A stretch of 64,000 bases of DNA from RPQJ01 sp963793005 (lineage in GTDB: Bacteria > Pseudomonadota > Gammaproteobacteria > Steroidobacterales > Steroidobacteraceae). A program made the position numbers and the translations under genes. Positions 26,964 to 34,970 of the stretch are shown here, piece after piece. Below the pieces are notes generated by a model, which had not been told where the DNA came from, searched no databases, and saw nothing but the letters and a program-made list of their open reading frames with translations. Location of the stretch: assembly GCA_963793005.1 (NCBI GenBank), contig CAWBYP010000004.1, positions 372,001 through 436,000 of the forward strand, written 5' to 3'. Numbering within the stretch: position 1 is the first letter of the stretch; every line of letters begins with the position of its first letter.

Positions 26964-28345
26964 TCGCAGCCCCGATCGAGCCCGGTGCCCGCATCGCATC
27001 GCTGGATGCGCTGCGCGGGGTCGCGCTGCTCGGAATCCTGGTTGCAAACGTGCGGCAGATGTTCCTGCCCCTTGATATCGCGTCGTTCGCGGTCCCGGGC
27101 CGCGAAGGACAACTCGTCGGCTGGCTCGACTGGGGATTCTTCGACGCGCTCGTGGACCTCAAGTTCATCACGCTGTTCTCGCTGCTGTTCGGCGCGAGCT
27201 TCGCGCTGCAGGCGGAACACATAGGCCGCGCTGACGGCAAGTACTCGACGATCTACCTGCGTCGCCTTGCCATCCTGGGAGTACTCGGGATCCTGCATGG
27301 CCTGCTGCTCTACCCGGCCGAGGTCCTGTTGCCGTACGCGGTCGCGGGGCTGTTGCTGTATGCAGCCCGTGGCCTGGGCACGGCCAACCTGTACCGGATC
27401 GGCATAGTGCTGGTCGCCACGACGATCGTCTGGGGCTTCCAGATCGGATCGCTGGGCAAAGTCTCTCCGCTGATCACGGTCGCAAGTGCAGCGGCCTTTT
27501 CGCTGGCGATGGCGCTTCTCTGGGGAAAGTCCTGGCAGCTGGCGCTGGGGGCTGTCGCCGCGATCATGCTCGCCGCCGTGGCGGCCCTGGTCCTGCGCTG
27601 GGATCCGCATGCATGGGGTGCCAGCATCGCCAGCGAATACGCTGCCGCAATGCACGGGCTGGCTGCAATGCGGATCGGGGATCCGGGCTCGTGGCCGGAG
27701 GAATTCTCAGTGCGGCAGTCCGGCAGCTTCCAGCAACTCCTGGACCTGCACGCGCAACAGTATTCGATGCTGCTGCTGTTTTTCGGTATCGCGCTGCTGT
27801 GGAGGACGCTCGGGCTGTTCATGATCGGTGCGGCGCTTTTTCGCAGCGGCGTCCTGACGCGTTCGTCGCCGTCTACGTGGAGGAGAGTCTCGATGGTCGG
27901 CCTCGGCATCGGCCTGCCGCTCAGCCTGCTCGCGACCGTGCTGCAATCCCGGGAGATCCATGGACTCTCCGACTGGCGCTGGCCGGAGTGGCTGCACGTC
28001 GCCAGCGCCTTTCCGCTCGCGATCGGCTTCGGCGCCCGCGTCATGCTGAACGAGCACCTTGGTCGGCGGCTCTGGTGGTACTCGCGCATGGAATCCGCCG
28101 GGCGAATGGCCCTGACGAACTACCTGGCTCAGTCGCTGCTCATGGCATCGCTGGCCGAGCCCTGGGGATTCCGGCTCTACGGCCGATTGAGCGGGCCGGA
28201 ACTCACGGCGCTGGCAATCGTCGTATTCGTATTGCTCGCGTCCTTGAGTCACTCATGGCTCAGGCACTACCGCATGGGCCCGCTCGAATGGCTATGGCGC
28301 TGCGGAACCTACTGGCGCTGGCTTCCCAATCGCGTTGCGGCCTGA
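26960..28345 (+). CDS. DUF418 multi-pass membrane protein (YeiB-like)
   Basis: This 461-residue protein has around ten transmembrane helices. The N-terminal motif ARIASLDALRGVALLGILVANV is typical of the DUF418/acyltransferase-3-like superfamily, and the C-terminal DUF418 region holds MESAGRMALTNYLAQSLLM. Related proteins transfer acyl groups across membranes, but the role here is unknown. It overlaps the SDR gene by 4 bases. Its stop is immediately adjacent to the convergent lipoprotein gene's stop. Confidence 0.88.
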   Translation: MIAAPIEPGARIASLDALRGVALLGILVANVRQMFLPLDIASFAVPGREGQLVGWLDWGFFDALVDLKFITLFSLLFGASFALQAEHIGRADGKYSTIYLRRLAILGVLGILHGLLLYPAEVLLPYAVAGLLLYAARGLGTANLYRIGIVLVATTIVWGFQIGSLGKVSPLITVASAAAFSLAMALLWGKSWQLALGAVAAIMLAAVAALVLRWDPHAWGASIASEYAAAMHGLAAMRIGDPGSWPEEFSVRQSGSFQQLLDLHAQQYSMLLLFFGIALLWRTLGLFMIGAALFRSGVLTRSSPSTWRRVSMVGLGIGLPLSLLATVLQSREIHGLSDWRWPEWLHVASAFPLAIGFGARVMLNEHLGRRLWWYSRMESAGRMALTNYLAQSLLMASLAEPWGFRLYGRLSGPELTALAIVVFVLLASLSHSWLRHYRMGPLEWLWRCGTYWRWLPNRVAA

Positions 28346-29050
28346 CTACCTGGGCCCCACGTCCGTATCAGGCGGGGGCGGCGGCGGCGTGATCTTCTCT
28401 GCCGCGAGCACTCCGATGCGGAGCTTGCCGGGCCCGGACTGCGAGCGGATGTCGGCCACGACAGCACGCGCGAGCCCGTCGCGCGCGCTCGAATCGGTCA
28501 GCGGCACGACGAACAGCCCATAGAAGACGCCCACGCCCCGCGACCGGCCCTGCGCGTGGGAACTCACCTCGGACAGCGGCTTTGCATTCGCGAGGTCGAT
28601 CACCGTGGCCACCGCGGTCGCGTGTTCTTCCGACGACCTGGCGCCGAAAAAACCCATGTAGAAGGCCATCCCACCGTGCTCGTCCTGCGTGGACTCGGTG
28701 ACCTCGCCGATCAGCACCAGGTAATCCGCTCCCGTTCGCTCACGCACCCGCGCGCAGGTTTCAGGCTCCAGCATCTTCGCCAGTGACGCGTCCTCGTCGA
28801 TGAATGCCGCATCCAGGAATTCCTGTGGCGGCACCACCTTGATCGAATCGTCCTCGTCCTCGATGGCCTCCGTGAACTGCTCGATCACCTGGCGCGGGGC
28901 GATCGTCACGACGAACGCCGCGGAATCGACCTGCACGTCGCGCTCGTCGACGACCTCGGCCTTGGGCTTGTAAGGCACGATCACGCATGCTGATGCCAGC
29001 AGCGCGATCGCTGCGACCGGGAACCAGCGGGCGGACCTTTGAATGCTCAT
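28346..29050 (-). CDS. Hypothetical lipoprotein
   Basis: This 234-residue protein begins MSIQRSARWFPVAAIALLAS with a lipobox ending SAC (Cys22). The mature part contains a stretch like GADYLVLIGEVTEST and a C-terminal poly-proline tail (six prolines) before the end. The arrangement resembles envelope lipoproteins that report or bind small molecules, but I recognise no domain. The start chosen puts the signal peptide at the N-terminus; a start 17 codons upstream does not. Confidence 0.75.
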   Translation of the reverse strand: MSIQRSARWFPVAAIALLASACVIVPYKPKAEVVDERDVQVDSAAFVVTIAPRQVIEQFTEAIEDEDDSIKVVPPQEFLDAAFIDEDASLAKMLEPETCARVRERTGADYLVLIGEVTESTQDEHGGMAFYMGFFGARSSEEHATAVATVIDLANAKPLSEVSSHAQGRSRGVGVFYGLFVVPLTDSSARDGLARAVVADIRSQSGPGKLRIGVLAAEKITPPPPPPDTDVGPR

Positions 29051-29075
29051 GGTGATTCCCTCGGAATGCAGCAGG

Positions 29076-29555
29076 TCAGGGCTTCTTCTGTCCCGCGACA
29101 ATCCGACCCTCGGTGTCGTCCGATATCCATTGGTACATCTGGTAGCCGTAGCCCGTCGTCCGGTCGCAGTGCAGCGAATACACGTGCCCGGCGCGCAATT
29201 CCACGTCTGCGGACCTGGCGCCGGTTGCGAAGCCGCTGGGCTCGATCATCACGCTCACACCGTAGAGACATTCCCAGTAGACCGGATACGTACCTGGCAG
29301 GAGCTGGACGCTTGAATAGTCGGAATGCACCACCTTGCGGGTGCCGATCATCACGCCGACTGCATCGTGGAGGTCGATGACGGATAGTTCGGACTGCGGA
29401 CGCTGCGGACCGCCGTACATCTTGTAGGTGTACTGGGTGGTCGAGCAGGAGGTGGAGGCAATCGCTGCCGCAATCAGGCCGACCGCCGCTGCTCTTGCGG
29501 CAAACGTCCCGCAAGCAGGCCCGGCTCGGGCGTCCAGCGTCGCAGGTCGCCACAT
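29076..29555 (-). CDS. Hypothetical lipoprotein
   Basis: This 159-residue protein has a hydrophobic stretch (residues 20-36) ending in ASTSC, a probable lipobox with Cys37. The mature region is rich in Tyr and small beta-type motifs (ELRAGHVYSLHCDRTTGYGY). The n-region before the hydrophobic core is long for a lipoprotein, so the true start may be later, but no other start codon is close. It lies 25 bases upstream of the other lipoprotein gene and is probably co-transcribed. Confidence 0.65.
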   Translation of the reverse strand: MWRPATLDARAGPACGTFAARAAAVGLIAAAIASTSCSTTQYTYKMYGGPQRPQSELSVIDLHDAVGVMIGTRKVVHSDYSSVQLLPGTYPVYWECLYGVSVMIEPSGFATGARSADVELRAGHVYSLHCDRTTGYGYQMYQWISDDTEGRIVAGQKKP

Positions 29556-29681
29556 GCGTCGATTTTCTGCCTCCCCACGGCCGGCGAGGCATAGGTACTT
29601 GCTGCAGGGCCGGCAGGATCGCCGCCATCCGGGACGCTTCGCGTCGTTTGTACCAGGGCCGCGGCCGGGACCCGCCAGGAA

Positions 29682-30443
29682 TCAGTCGCTCGCACCTGCT
29701 GCAGGAGCGCGACGGCGGACTCTCGCGATGCTGCGCTTGCCAGAGCCGAAGAACTCGAGGTAGCGCTGCGCCTCGGCGCTGGTGTAGGCGCCGCTCGCGA
29801 GTGCCACGGCGGCGATCTCGCGCATGTTTCCGACACGCACGTTCACGGCGCGGAAAGCCCGCTTCAGTTCCTCGACCGTTGTGCGCGGCAGGCCGCGGCG
29901 GCGAAGACCCACGACGTTCAGGCCGACAATCTCGTCGCGTTCAGTCACCATCGTGAACGGCGGCACGTCCTGCGAGATGCGCGAGGCCCCGCCGACCATC
30001 GCGCCCTCGCCAATCCTGCTGAACTGGTGGATGGTTACGCCGCCGCCGATGAAGGCGCCCTCGCCCACCTGGATGTGGCCGGCAAACAGCACGTTGTTGG
30101 CCACGATCACCCGATCCGCAAGGTGGCAGTCGTGCGCGATGTGACAGCCAACCATCAGGAAACAGCTCGAGCCGACTTCGGTCCAGCCGTCTGGCCTGGT
30201 TGCGCGGTGAATGGTCACGTGCTCGCGAATCACGGTGCGTGCGCCAACGCGTACACCGGTGGCAGTCCTGGTGTCGAAACCCAGGTCCTGGGGATCGCCG
30301 CCCACCACCGCATGCGGGTGCACGACCACATTGTCGCCGAGCACCACGTGGCGCGTGATCATCGCGTAGGCGTGCACCACGCATCCTTCGCCGAGCTGCG
30401 CTCCGTCCTCGACGATCGCGGTTGGATGCACTTTCACCGTCAT
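29682..30443 (-). CDS. lpxA: Acyl-ACP:UDP-GlcNAc O-acyltransferase (LpxA-type)
   Basis: This 253-residue left-handed beta-helix acyltransferase keeps all the LpxA histidines: H101 and H104 (CHIAHDC; H104 equals the E. coli catalytic base H125), H123 (AGHI) and H139 (TIHQF). It also keeps the glycine G152 that sets acyl length in E. coli. It would start lipid A synthesis in the cytosol. The usual lpxD-fabZ-lpxB neighbours are absent. Instead it is the last gene of a corrinoid methyltransferase operon, its ATG overlapping the 53-residue peptide's stop by one base. Confidence 0.85.
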   Translation of the reverse strand: MTVKVHPTAIVEDGAQLGEGCVVHAYAMITRHVVLGDNVVVHPHAVVGGDPQDLGFDTRTATGVRVGARTVIREHVTIHRATRPDGWTEVGSSCFLMVGCHIAHDCHLADRVIVANNVLFAGHIQVGEGAFIGGGVTIHQFSRIGEGAMVGGASRISQDVPPFTMVTERDEIVGLNVVGLRRRGLPRTTVEELKRAFRAVNVRVGNMREIAAVALASGAYTSAEAQRYLEFFGSGKRSIARVRRRAPAAGASD

Positions 30444-30604
30444 CACCCCAGGTTGTCGTCGAACCAGCGATAACCCGCCCACAGACCTACCCCGGTGCCG
30501 ACGGCACTCAGGACTACCGCGGTACCGAGCCCCACCTTCTGTCCCAGCCACCAGCCGGCGGAGCCGACGATAAGGGCCGCGAGCCAACCGATTATTGCGC
30601 GCAT
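30443..30604 (-). CDS. 53-residue membrane peptide
   Basis: This small frame starts MRAIIGWLAALIVGSAGWWL and contains two hydrophobic helices separated by a short loop, ending in YRWFDDNLG. It fits exactly between the 109-residue gene (20 bases upstream) and lpxA (one-base overlap), which argues strongly that it is translated. Helical hairpin with both ends on the same side is the likely topology. Function unknown. Confidence 0.65.
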   Translation of the reverse strand: MRAIIGWLAALIVGSAGWWLGQKVGLGTAVVLSAVGTGVGLWAGYRWFDDNLG

Positions 30605-30624
30605 CGTCTTCGACCTGGCAGAAA

Positions 30625-30954
30625 TCAGAAGTCCAGGTGAATTACGCCCGGCTCGCGGGTGAGTCCGGCCCCGGCTTCGCGTGCCGCCTCGACCAGCGCG
30701 CGCTCGAAGATAACGCGGGTGTCGGGTCCGTGCTCGATTCGGCGCATGATCGAATGACCGCTGCCATCGCCGATGGTAACGGACACCTTGAGCCCGCGGC
30801 GCTTGGCAGAGAACTTCCGTCCGTCCGGCAAAGTCTGTTTCAGCAGCTTCAGGACCTGGTCGGCATAGTTGACACCGACACCCGAACCGTCGGGCTTGGC
30901 AGAGGGCAGGAACGTGCCGAGAAGCGTGTCGTCGGTCGGTATGCTGACTCTCAC
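30625..30954 (-). CDS. Unrecognised 109-residue protein of the corrinoid operon
   Basis: Starts at GTG (VRVSIPTDDTLLGTF), overlapping the homocysteine methyltransferase stop by 4 bases. The protein is soluble, mixed alpha/beta and strongly charged; it contains KLLKQTLPDGRKFSAKRRG and ends GVIHLDF. No cysteines and no cofactor motif are visible. I recognise no family. The tight coupling indicates a role tied to the methyl-transfer enzymes, perhaps an accessory or regulatory subunit; that is inference. Confidence 0.7.
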   Translation of the reverse strand: MRVSIPTDDTLLGTFLPSAKPDGSGVGVNYADQVLKLLKQTLPDGRKFSAKRRGLKVSVTIGDGSGHSIMRRIEHGPDTRVIFERALVEAAREAGAGLTREPGVIHLDF

Positions 30955-31865
30955 GGCTGTTGCTCTCCGGTCTTGCCATCCAGGATCTCGCGAAACCTGC
31001 GAATGTGCGCCGGCGTGCTGCCGCAACAGCCGCCGACGATGCGCGGCCCTGCCGCGAGCAATCCCTCGAGCCCCTCGCCCATTTCCCCGGGGGTCTGCTT
31101 GTAGAGCACTTTCATGTCCTCGAGCACCGGTGCGCCGGCATTGGGCTGCGCCATCACCGGCAGGCCGCAGCTCGCCCGATAGCGGCGGGTGATGTCGGCG
31201 GCGAAACGCATGTCGACGCCTGTGCCGCAGTTCAGCCCGGCCACGTCGCAACCGTGCCGCTCCATGAACTCGGCCGCCTGCTCCGGGCTGATACCCATCA
31301 TGGTGCGAACGTCGTCCTCATCCAGCATGCGGTCAAAGGCAAAGGAAGCGATCACGACCGGCGCACCCGCCTCGCGCGCCGCAGCGATCGCGATCTCGGC
31401 CTCCTCGAAGGCGGTCTGCGTCTCGATGATGATACCGTCCGCGCCTCCTTCCACGAGCGCGCGCGCCTGCTCGCGGAATGCGCGTTCCACGGCGGCGCGC
31501 GAAATATCGCCGTAGGGTTCCATCAGGCCGCCGAACGGGCCGATGTCGCCGAGCACGTAACCGCGCCCGCCCAGCGCCTCGCGCGCGATCGCCACCGATG
31601 CGCGGTTGATGTCCACAGTGCGCGCACCCTCGCCGTGGCGATCGAGCATGATGCGGCACGCGCCGAATGTATTGGTGAGGACCAGGTCGGATCCTGCTTC
31701 GGCATACCGGCGCTGAATACCGACCACCCGGTCCGGGTGATCGAGGTTCCAGGCTTCGCCGCAGTGACCGGATTCGAGGCCTGCATCCTGCAACTGTGTG
31801 CCCATGGCACCGTCGCCGAGCAGCACGCGCGACTTCAGCGCTTCGAGCAGGGTAGGTCGTGTCAT
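30951..31865 (-). CDS. Homocysteine S-methyltransferase-family protein
   Basis: This 304-residue TIM-barrel protein has the homocysteine-binding start LLGDGAMGTQLQ and the zinc ligands C213 (LNCGTG), C280 and C281 (GGCCGS). It belongs to the family of the Hcy domain of MetH, MmuM and betaine-homocysteine methyltransferase. The direct neighbours (corrinoid protein, activator) suggest that methylcobalamin, not betaine or S-methylmethionine, is the donor, making methionine. It overlaps the genes on both sides by 4 bases. Confidence 0.88.
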   Translation of the reverse strand: MTRPTLLEALKSRVLLGDGAMGTQLQDAGLESGHCGEAWNLDHPDRVVGIQRRYAEAGSDLVLTNTFGACRIMLDRHGEGARTVDINRASVAIAREALGGRGYVLGDIGPFGGLMEPYGDISRAAVERAFREQARALVEGGADGIIIETQTAFEEAEIAIAAAREAGAPVVIASFAFDRMLDEDDVRTMMGISPEQAAEFMERHGCDVAGLNCGTGVDMRFAADITRRYRASCGLPVMAQPNAGAPVLEDMKVLYKQTPGEMGEGLEGLLAAGPRIVGGCCGSTPAHIRRFREILDGKTGEQQP

Positions 31866-32665
31866 TCAATCACCCTGGGAACGGGCTGCCGCGCGTAGGG
31901 TGCCCGCCGGTATCGGCAACGGGCCAGGTCGCAGCTGCGGCATGAGGATTCGGATGTCGCGACCATAGCACGCCGCGCCACGCCGAGCGCAGCGAGCAGC
32001 GAGTGCTGTGGCTTCAGCGCACCGGACTCGAGCAACGTGATGGGCCCGAGCACCAGCAAGGGCCGCCCGTCCTCCGCGGTCGCTGGCGGCATCGCACGCG
32101 ACTGCGGCATCTGGTCGGCACACAGCAGCGCCATCAACTGATGCTGCGCCGAGATCTCCCATCGGCCGCAGCCGGGCGACAGGTGCGGCAGCAGGCCCTC
32201 GCCCGCAGTCGTGGCACTGCCGCAGAGCGCTGCAGACGCCTGCCACACGAGTTGCTCCGCGACTGCGGCTGCGAACCTGTCGAGAAAGTACGATTCATCC
32301 GGGCGGTCATCGGCCCAGAGCCGCGCCGCCTCGGCCGCGACCTCAGGGCCGGCACTCACCGCGAGCGCAACCAGCGCGTAGGCTTCGCCCTCGCGGAGTC
32401 GTTCGGCGAGCGCGGCGCCGCCGATCACCTCGCCAGTCTCGAGCGTCACCGATTCGGGGTTGGCACTGCGCAGTGCCATGCGACGCAAGGCGACGAATGG
32501 TCGCCCGCGCTCCGCGTACCAGCGCCGCGCAAGGTCGGCGCGCTCGACGATCTCCGCCGCCACTTCGCGACCGCGTGGTATCCCGAGCAGTCGCCGGAAC
32601 TCGGCCTCCGTGACACCAGACGCCGCATCCGCGGCCGACACCGCCAGCATCGTCGCGGCACTCAC
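31862..32665 (-). CDS. MetH activation-domain-like protein
   Basis: This 267-residue protein resembles the stand-alone cobalamin-dependent methionine synthase activation domain: an alpha/beta N-terminal half, then LLPHLSPGCGRWEISAQHQL (159-178), where the family has RxSPGYG. At the C-terminus is a cysteine cluster C242xxC245x4C250 (SCRSCDLARCRYRR). In MetH this domain binds S-adenosylmethionine to re-methylate oxidised cob(II)alamin. Here Arg and Tyr of the SAM motif are His and Cys, so function may differ. The start is GTG, overlapping the upstream stop. Confidence 0.7.
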   Translation of the reverse strand: MSAATMLAVSAADAASGVTEAEFRRLLGIPRGREVAAEIVERADLARRWYAERGRPFVALRRMALRSANPESVTLETGEVIGGAALAERLREGEAYALVALAVSAGPEVAAEAARLWADDRPDESYFLDRFAAAVAEQLVWQASAALCGSATTAGEGLLPHLSPGCGRWEISAQHQLMALLCADQMPQSRAMPPATAEDGRPLLVLGPITLLESGALKPQHSLLAALGVARRAMVATSESSCRSCDLARCRYRRAPYARQPVPRVIE

Positions 32666-34314
32666 GGCCCGGCTCCGAACGGCTCGAACTGGCAGCCCTG
32701 CACGAAGAAATCGAAGAACCCCGGATGCGCCTCCAGCCGGACGAGCTGCACACGCCGCACGATCGCTTCAAGGTCGGCGCGCCGTGTCCGCGACAGCAGT
32801 GCGATCGACGCGCCGGCAAGTGCCGCGTTGCCGACCTTCACGATGCGCTCGCGCGGAAGGTCGGGGATGAGACCGATGCGACATGCCGCATCGACGTCGA
32901 GGTGGCGCGCGAATCCTCCCGCAAGATAGAGACGGTCGACGCGGTCCAGGTTCACTCCGTACTCGTCGGCGAGCACACGCAGGCCTGCCGCATTGGCGCC
33001 CTTCGCCTGCGCGAGCTCGTTGACGTCGGCCTCGCACACCGAGACGCGGCCGTCGGCGTCGAGGACGATGGGCTCGTCAGGCTCCGCGAACCGGCCCTGT
33101 CCGTTCATGCGCCCGGTACGCCGGAGCTCCGACATCAGGTCCACCAGGCCGGACCCACAGATGCCGGCGGGCGCAGCGTCACCCACGATCGCGAAGCGCA
33201 TCGCTCCCGCGGCATCCAGCGCGACCCGCTCAATGGCGCCATCCAGCGCCGGCATGCCGCAACCCACGCCGCCGCCCTCGAAGGCGGGGCCTGCCGGACA
33301 GGACGCGGCCAGCATGCGGGTCGCATTGCCGAAGAAGGCCTCGGTGTTGGTGCCGATGTCCAGCAGCGCACAGATCTCGCTGCCCTCGGCCATGCCGGTC
33401 GCGAGCAGGCAGGCTGCCGCGTCCGCACCCACGTGGCTGGCCACCAACGGCAGGCCATGCACGCGAGCCGCCGGATTCACCGGCAGCCGCAGTTTCCTCG
33501 CAGTCGTGGAGAGGCTGGTCGTGGCCGCGCCGCCCTCTTCCACTTGCGCTTCCGTGATGGAACGGTAAGGCAGGACTCCGAGACCCTGCACGTCGAGGCC
33601 GAACAGCAGGTCGCGCATCGTGGGGTTGCCCGCGACCACCAGTTCGTAGATGGTCATGGGATCGACTGGCAGCGACTCGATGGCATGCGTCAGGTAGCCC
33701 AGCAGCGTGCGCTGCAACAGGCGGCCACGGTGCTCGCCGTCGTAGTGGATGCGCGACATGACATTCGAGCCGCCGAAGCGCTGCGGGTTCTCGAACGACC
33801 GCGTTGCGACCAGGCGCCCCGACTCGAGGTCGTGCAGGCGGATTGCGACGGTGGTGGTTCCGAGGTCCAGGGCCAGACCGTGTATCGGCCCGTCTGATTC
33901 CGCGATCGGTTCGCCGTCGAGCAGTATCCGCGACCCGTCCCGCGTGACGGCAGGATCGAGCACCACGCGTTCATCATCGCCGGCGCTGGAATCCGTCTCG
34001 ATGCGCAAGGAACCCCGGCGCAGGGTGTGCGCCCTGACTTCGCCGGGCGCGGCGAGTCGCGTGCGGCAGGCAAGTCGGAATGCGCCTTCGAGGTGCCGCT
34101 CCTGCTCCGCGGGTTCGCTCAAGAATTCGGCGCCCGATTCGATCTCGACCAGGCACTCGCGGCACTTGCCCTGCTTGTGGCAGGACGTCGGCACCGCGAT
34201 CCCGCGCGAATCCGCCCATTCGAACAGGCTCTGCCCGATTGGGGCCGGCCCGGCGACGCCGTCGATCGTTACCGTCGCGACGCCATCGGCCGTCGATGCG
34301 GCCGTCACGGTCAC
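32662..34314 (-). CDS. RACo-like reductive activator of corrinoid protein (ASKHA/DUF4445)
   Basis: This 550-residue protein begins with a plant-type [2Fe-2S] ferredoxin domain (C45, C51, C54, C83). A linker follows, then an ASKHA ATPase fold with ALDLGTTTVAIRL (148-160), LLDIGTNTEAFFG, GICGSGLVDLM and YLAGGFARHLD. Such proteins use ATP and a low-potential electron to return inactive cob(II)alamin on a partner corrinoid protein to cob(I)alamin. The start is GTG, overlapping the corrinoid protein stop by 4 bases. Confidence 0.9.
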   Translation of the reverse strand: MTVTAASTADGVATVTIDGVAGPAPIGQSLFEWADSRGIAVPTSCHKQGKCRECLVEIESGAEFLSEPAEQERHLEGAFRLACRTRLAAPGEVRAHTLRRGSLRIETDSSAGDDERVVLDPAVTRDGSRILLDGEPIAESDGPIHGLALDLGTTTVAIRLHDLESGRLVATRSFENPQRFGGSNVMSRIHYDGEHRGRLLQRTLLGYLTHAIESLPVDPMTIYELVVAGNPTMRDLLFGLDVQGLGVLPYRSITEAQVEEGGAATTSLSTTARKLRLPVNPAARVHGLPLVASHVGADAAACLLATGMAEGSEICALLDIGTNTEAFFGNATRMLAASCPAGPAFEGGGVGCGMPALDGAIERVALDAAGAMRFAIVGDAAPAGICGSGLVDLMSELRRTGRMNGQGRFAEPDEPIVLDADGRVSVCEADVNELAQAKGANAAGLRVLADEYGVNLDRVDRLYLAGGFARHLDVDAACRIGLIPDLPRERIVKVGNAALAGASIALLSRTRRADLEAIVRRVQLVRLEAHPGFFDFFVQGCQFEPFGAGP

Positions 34315-34970
34315 GGCGCGACGGCTGCCTGCTCGGAGATGAGCCGCTTGAAGAGTTCCACGGCGCTTGCGGCGTCGGCCGCGTAGCCATCGGCACCGAT
34401 CTGCTTCGCGTACTCCGCGCTGGTCGGTGCGCCACCGATGCAGAGCTTGACGTCGCGCATTCCAGCTTCCTCGAATTTCTGTACCACGGTGCGCATGTAG
34501 ATCATCGTCGTGGTGAGCAGCGCGCTCATGCCGACGATACGCGCGCGGTGTTCCTTCGCGGCAGCAATGAACCGCTCGGCCGAGGTGTCGGTGCCGAGGT
34601 CCACGATGGTGAACCCCGCGCCTTCCGCCATCATTCCCACCAGGTTCTTGCCGATATCGTGCAGGTCGCCTTTCACGGTCCCGAGTACGATCGTGGCAGA
34701 GAGCGCCGACGAATCGTCGCGGTTCGACACCAGGTGCGGCTTCAGTACGGCGAGGCCTGCCTTCATCGCCCGCGCGGCGAGCAGCACCTCGGGCACGAAC
34801 ACGCGATTGTGCTTGAAGTCTTCGCCCACGACGCGCATGCCCGCGATCAGGCCGTCGTCGAGCACTTCCATCGGCGGGCGTCCCTCCGCGAGCGCCTGCT
34901 CGGTCATCTCGCGCACCGGGTCCTGCTTGCCCTCGAACAGCAGCTGGTTCATCAGCGCGTAGTCAGTCAT
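34311..34970 (-). CDS. Corrinoid (cobalamin-binding) methyl-carrier protein
   Basis: This 219-residue protein has the helical cap domain (residues 1-85) and the B12-binding Rossmann domain with the base-off ligand motif D102xH104xxG (GDLHDIGKN). Conserved stretches DLGTDTSAERF and GGAPTSAEYAKQIGADGYAADA follow. It is of the MtbC/MttC type that shuttles methyl groups on cobalt between two methyltransferases. Its start overlaps the mttB stop by 8 bases. No folate-dependent methyltransferase is encoded beside it. Confidence 0.95.
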   Translation of the reverse strand: MTDYALMNQLLFEGKQDPVREMTEQALAEGRPPMEVLDDGLIAGMRVVGEDFKHNRVFVPEVLLAARAMKAGLAVLKPHLVSNRDDSSALSATIVLGTVKGDLHDIGKNLVGMMAEGAGFTIVDLGTDTSAERFIAAAKEHRARIVGMSALLTTTMIYMRTVVQKFEEAGMRDVKLCIGGAPTSAEYAKQIGADGYAADAASAVELFKRLISEQAAVAP

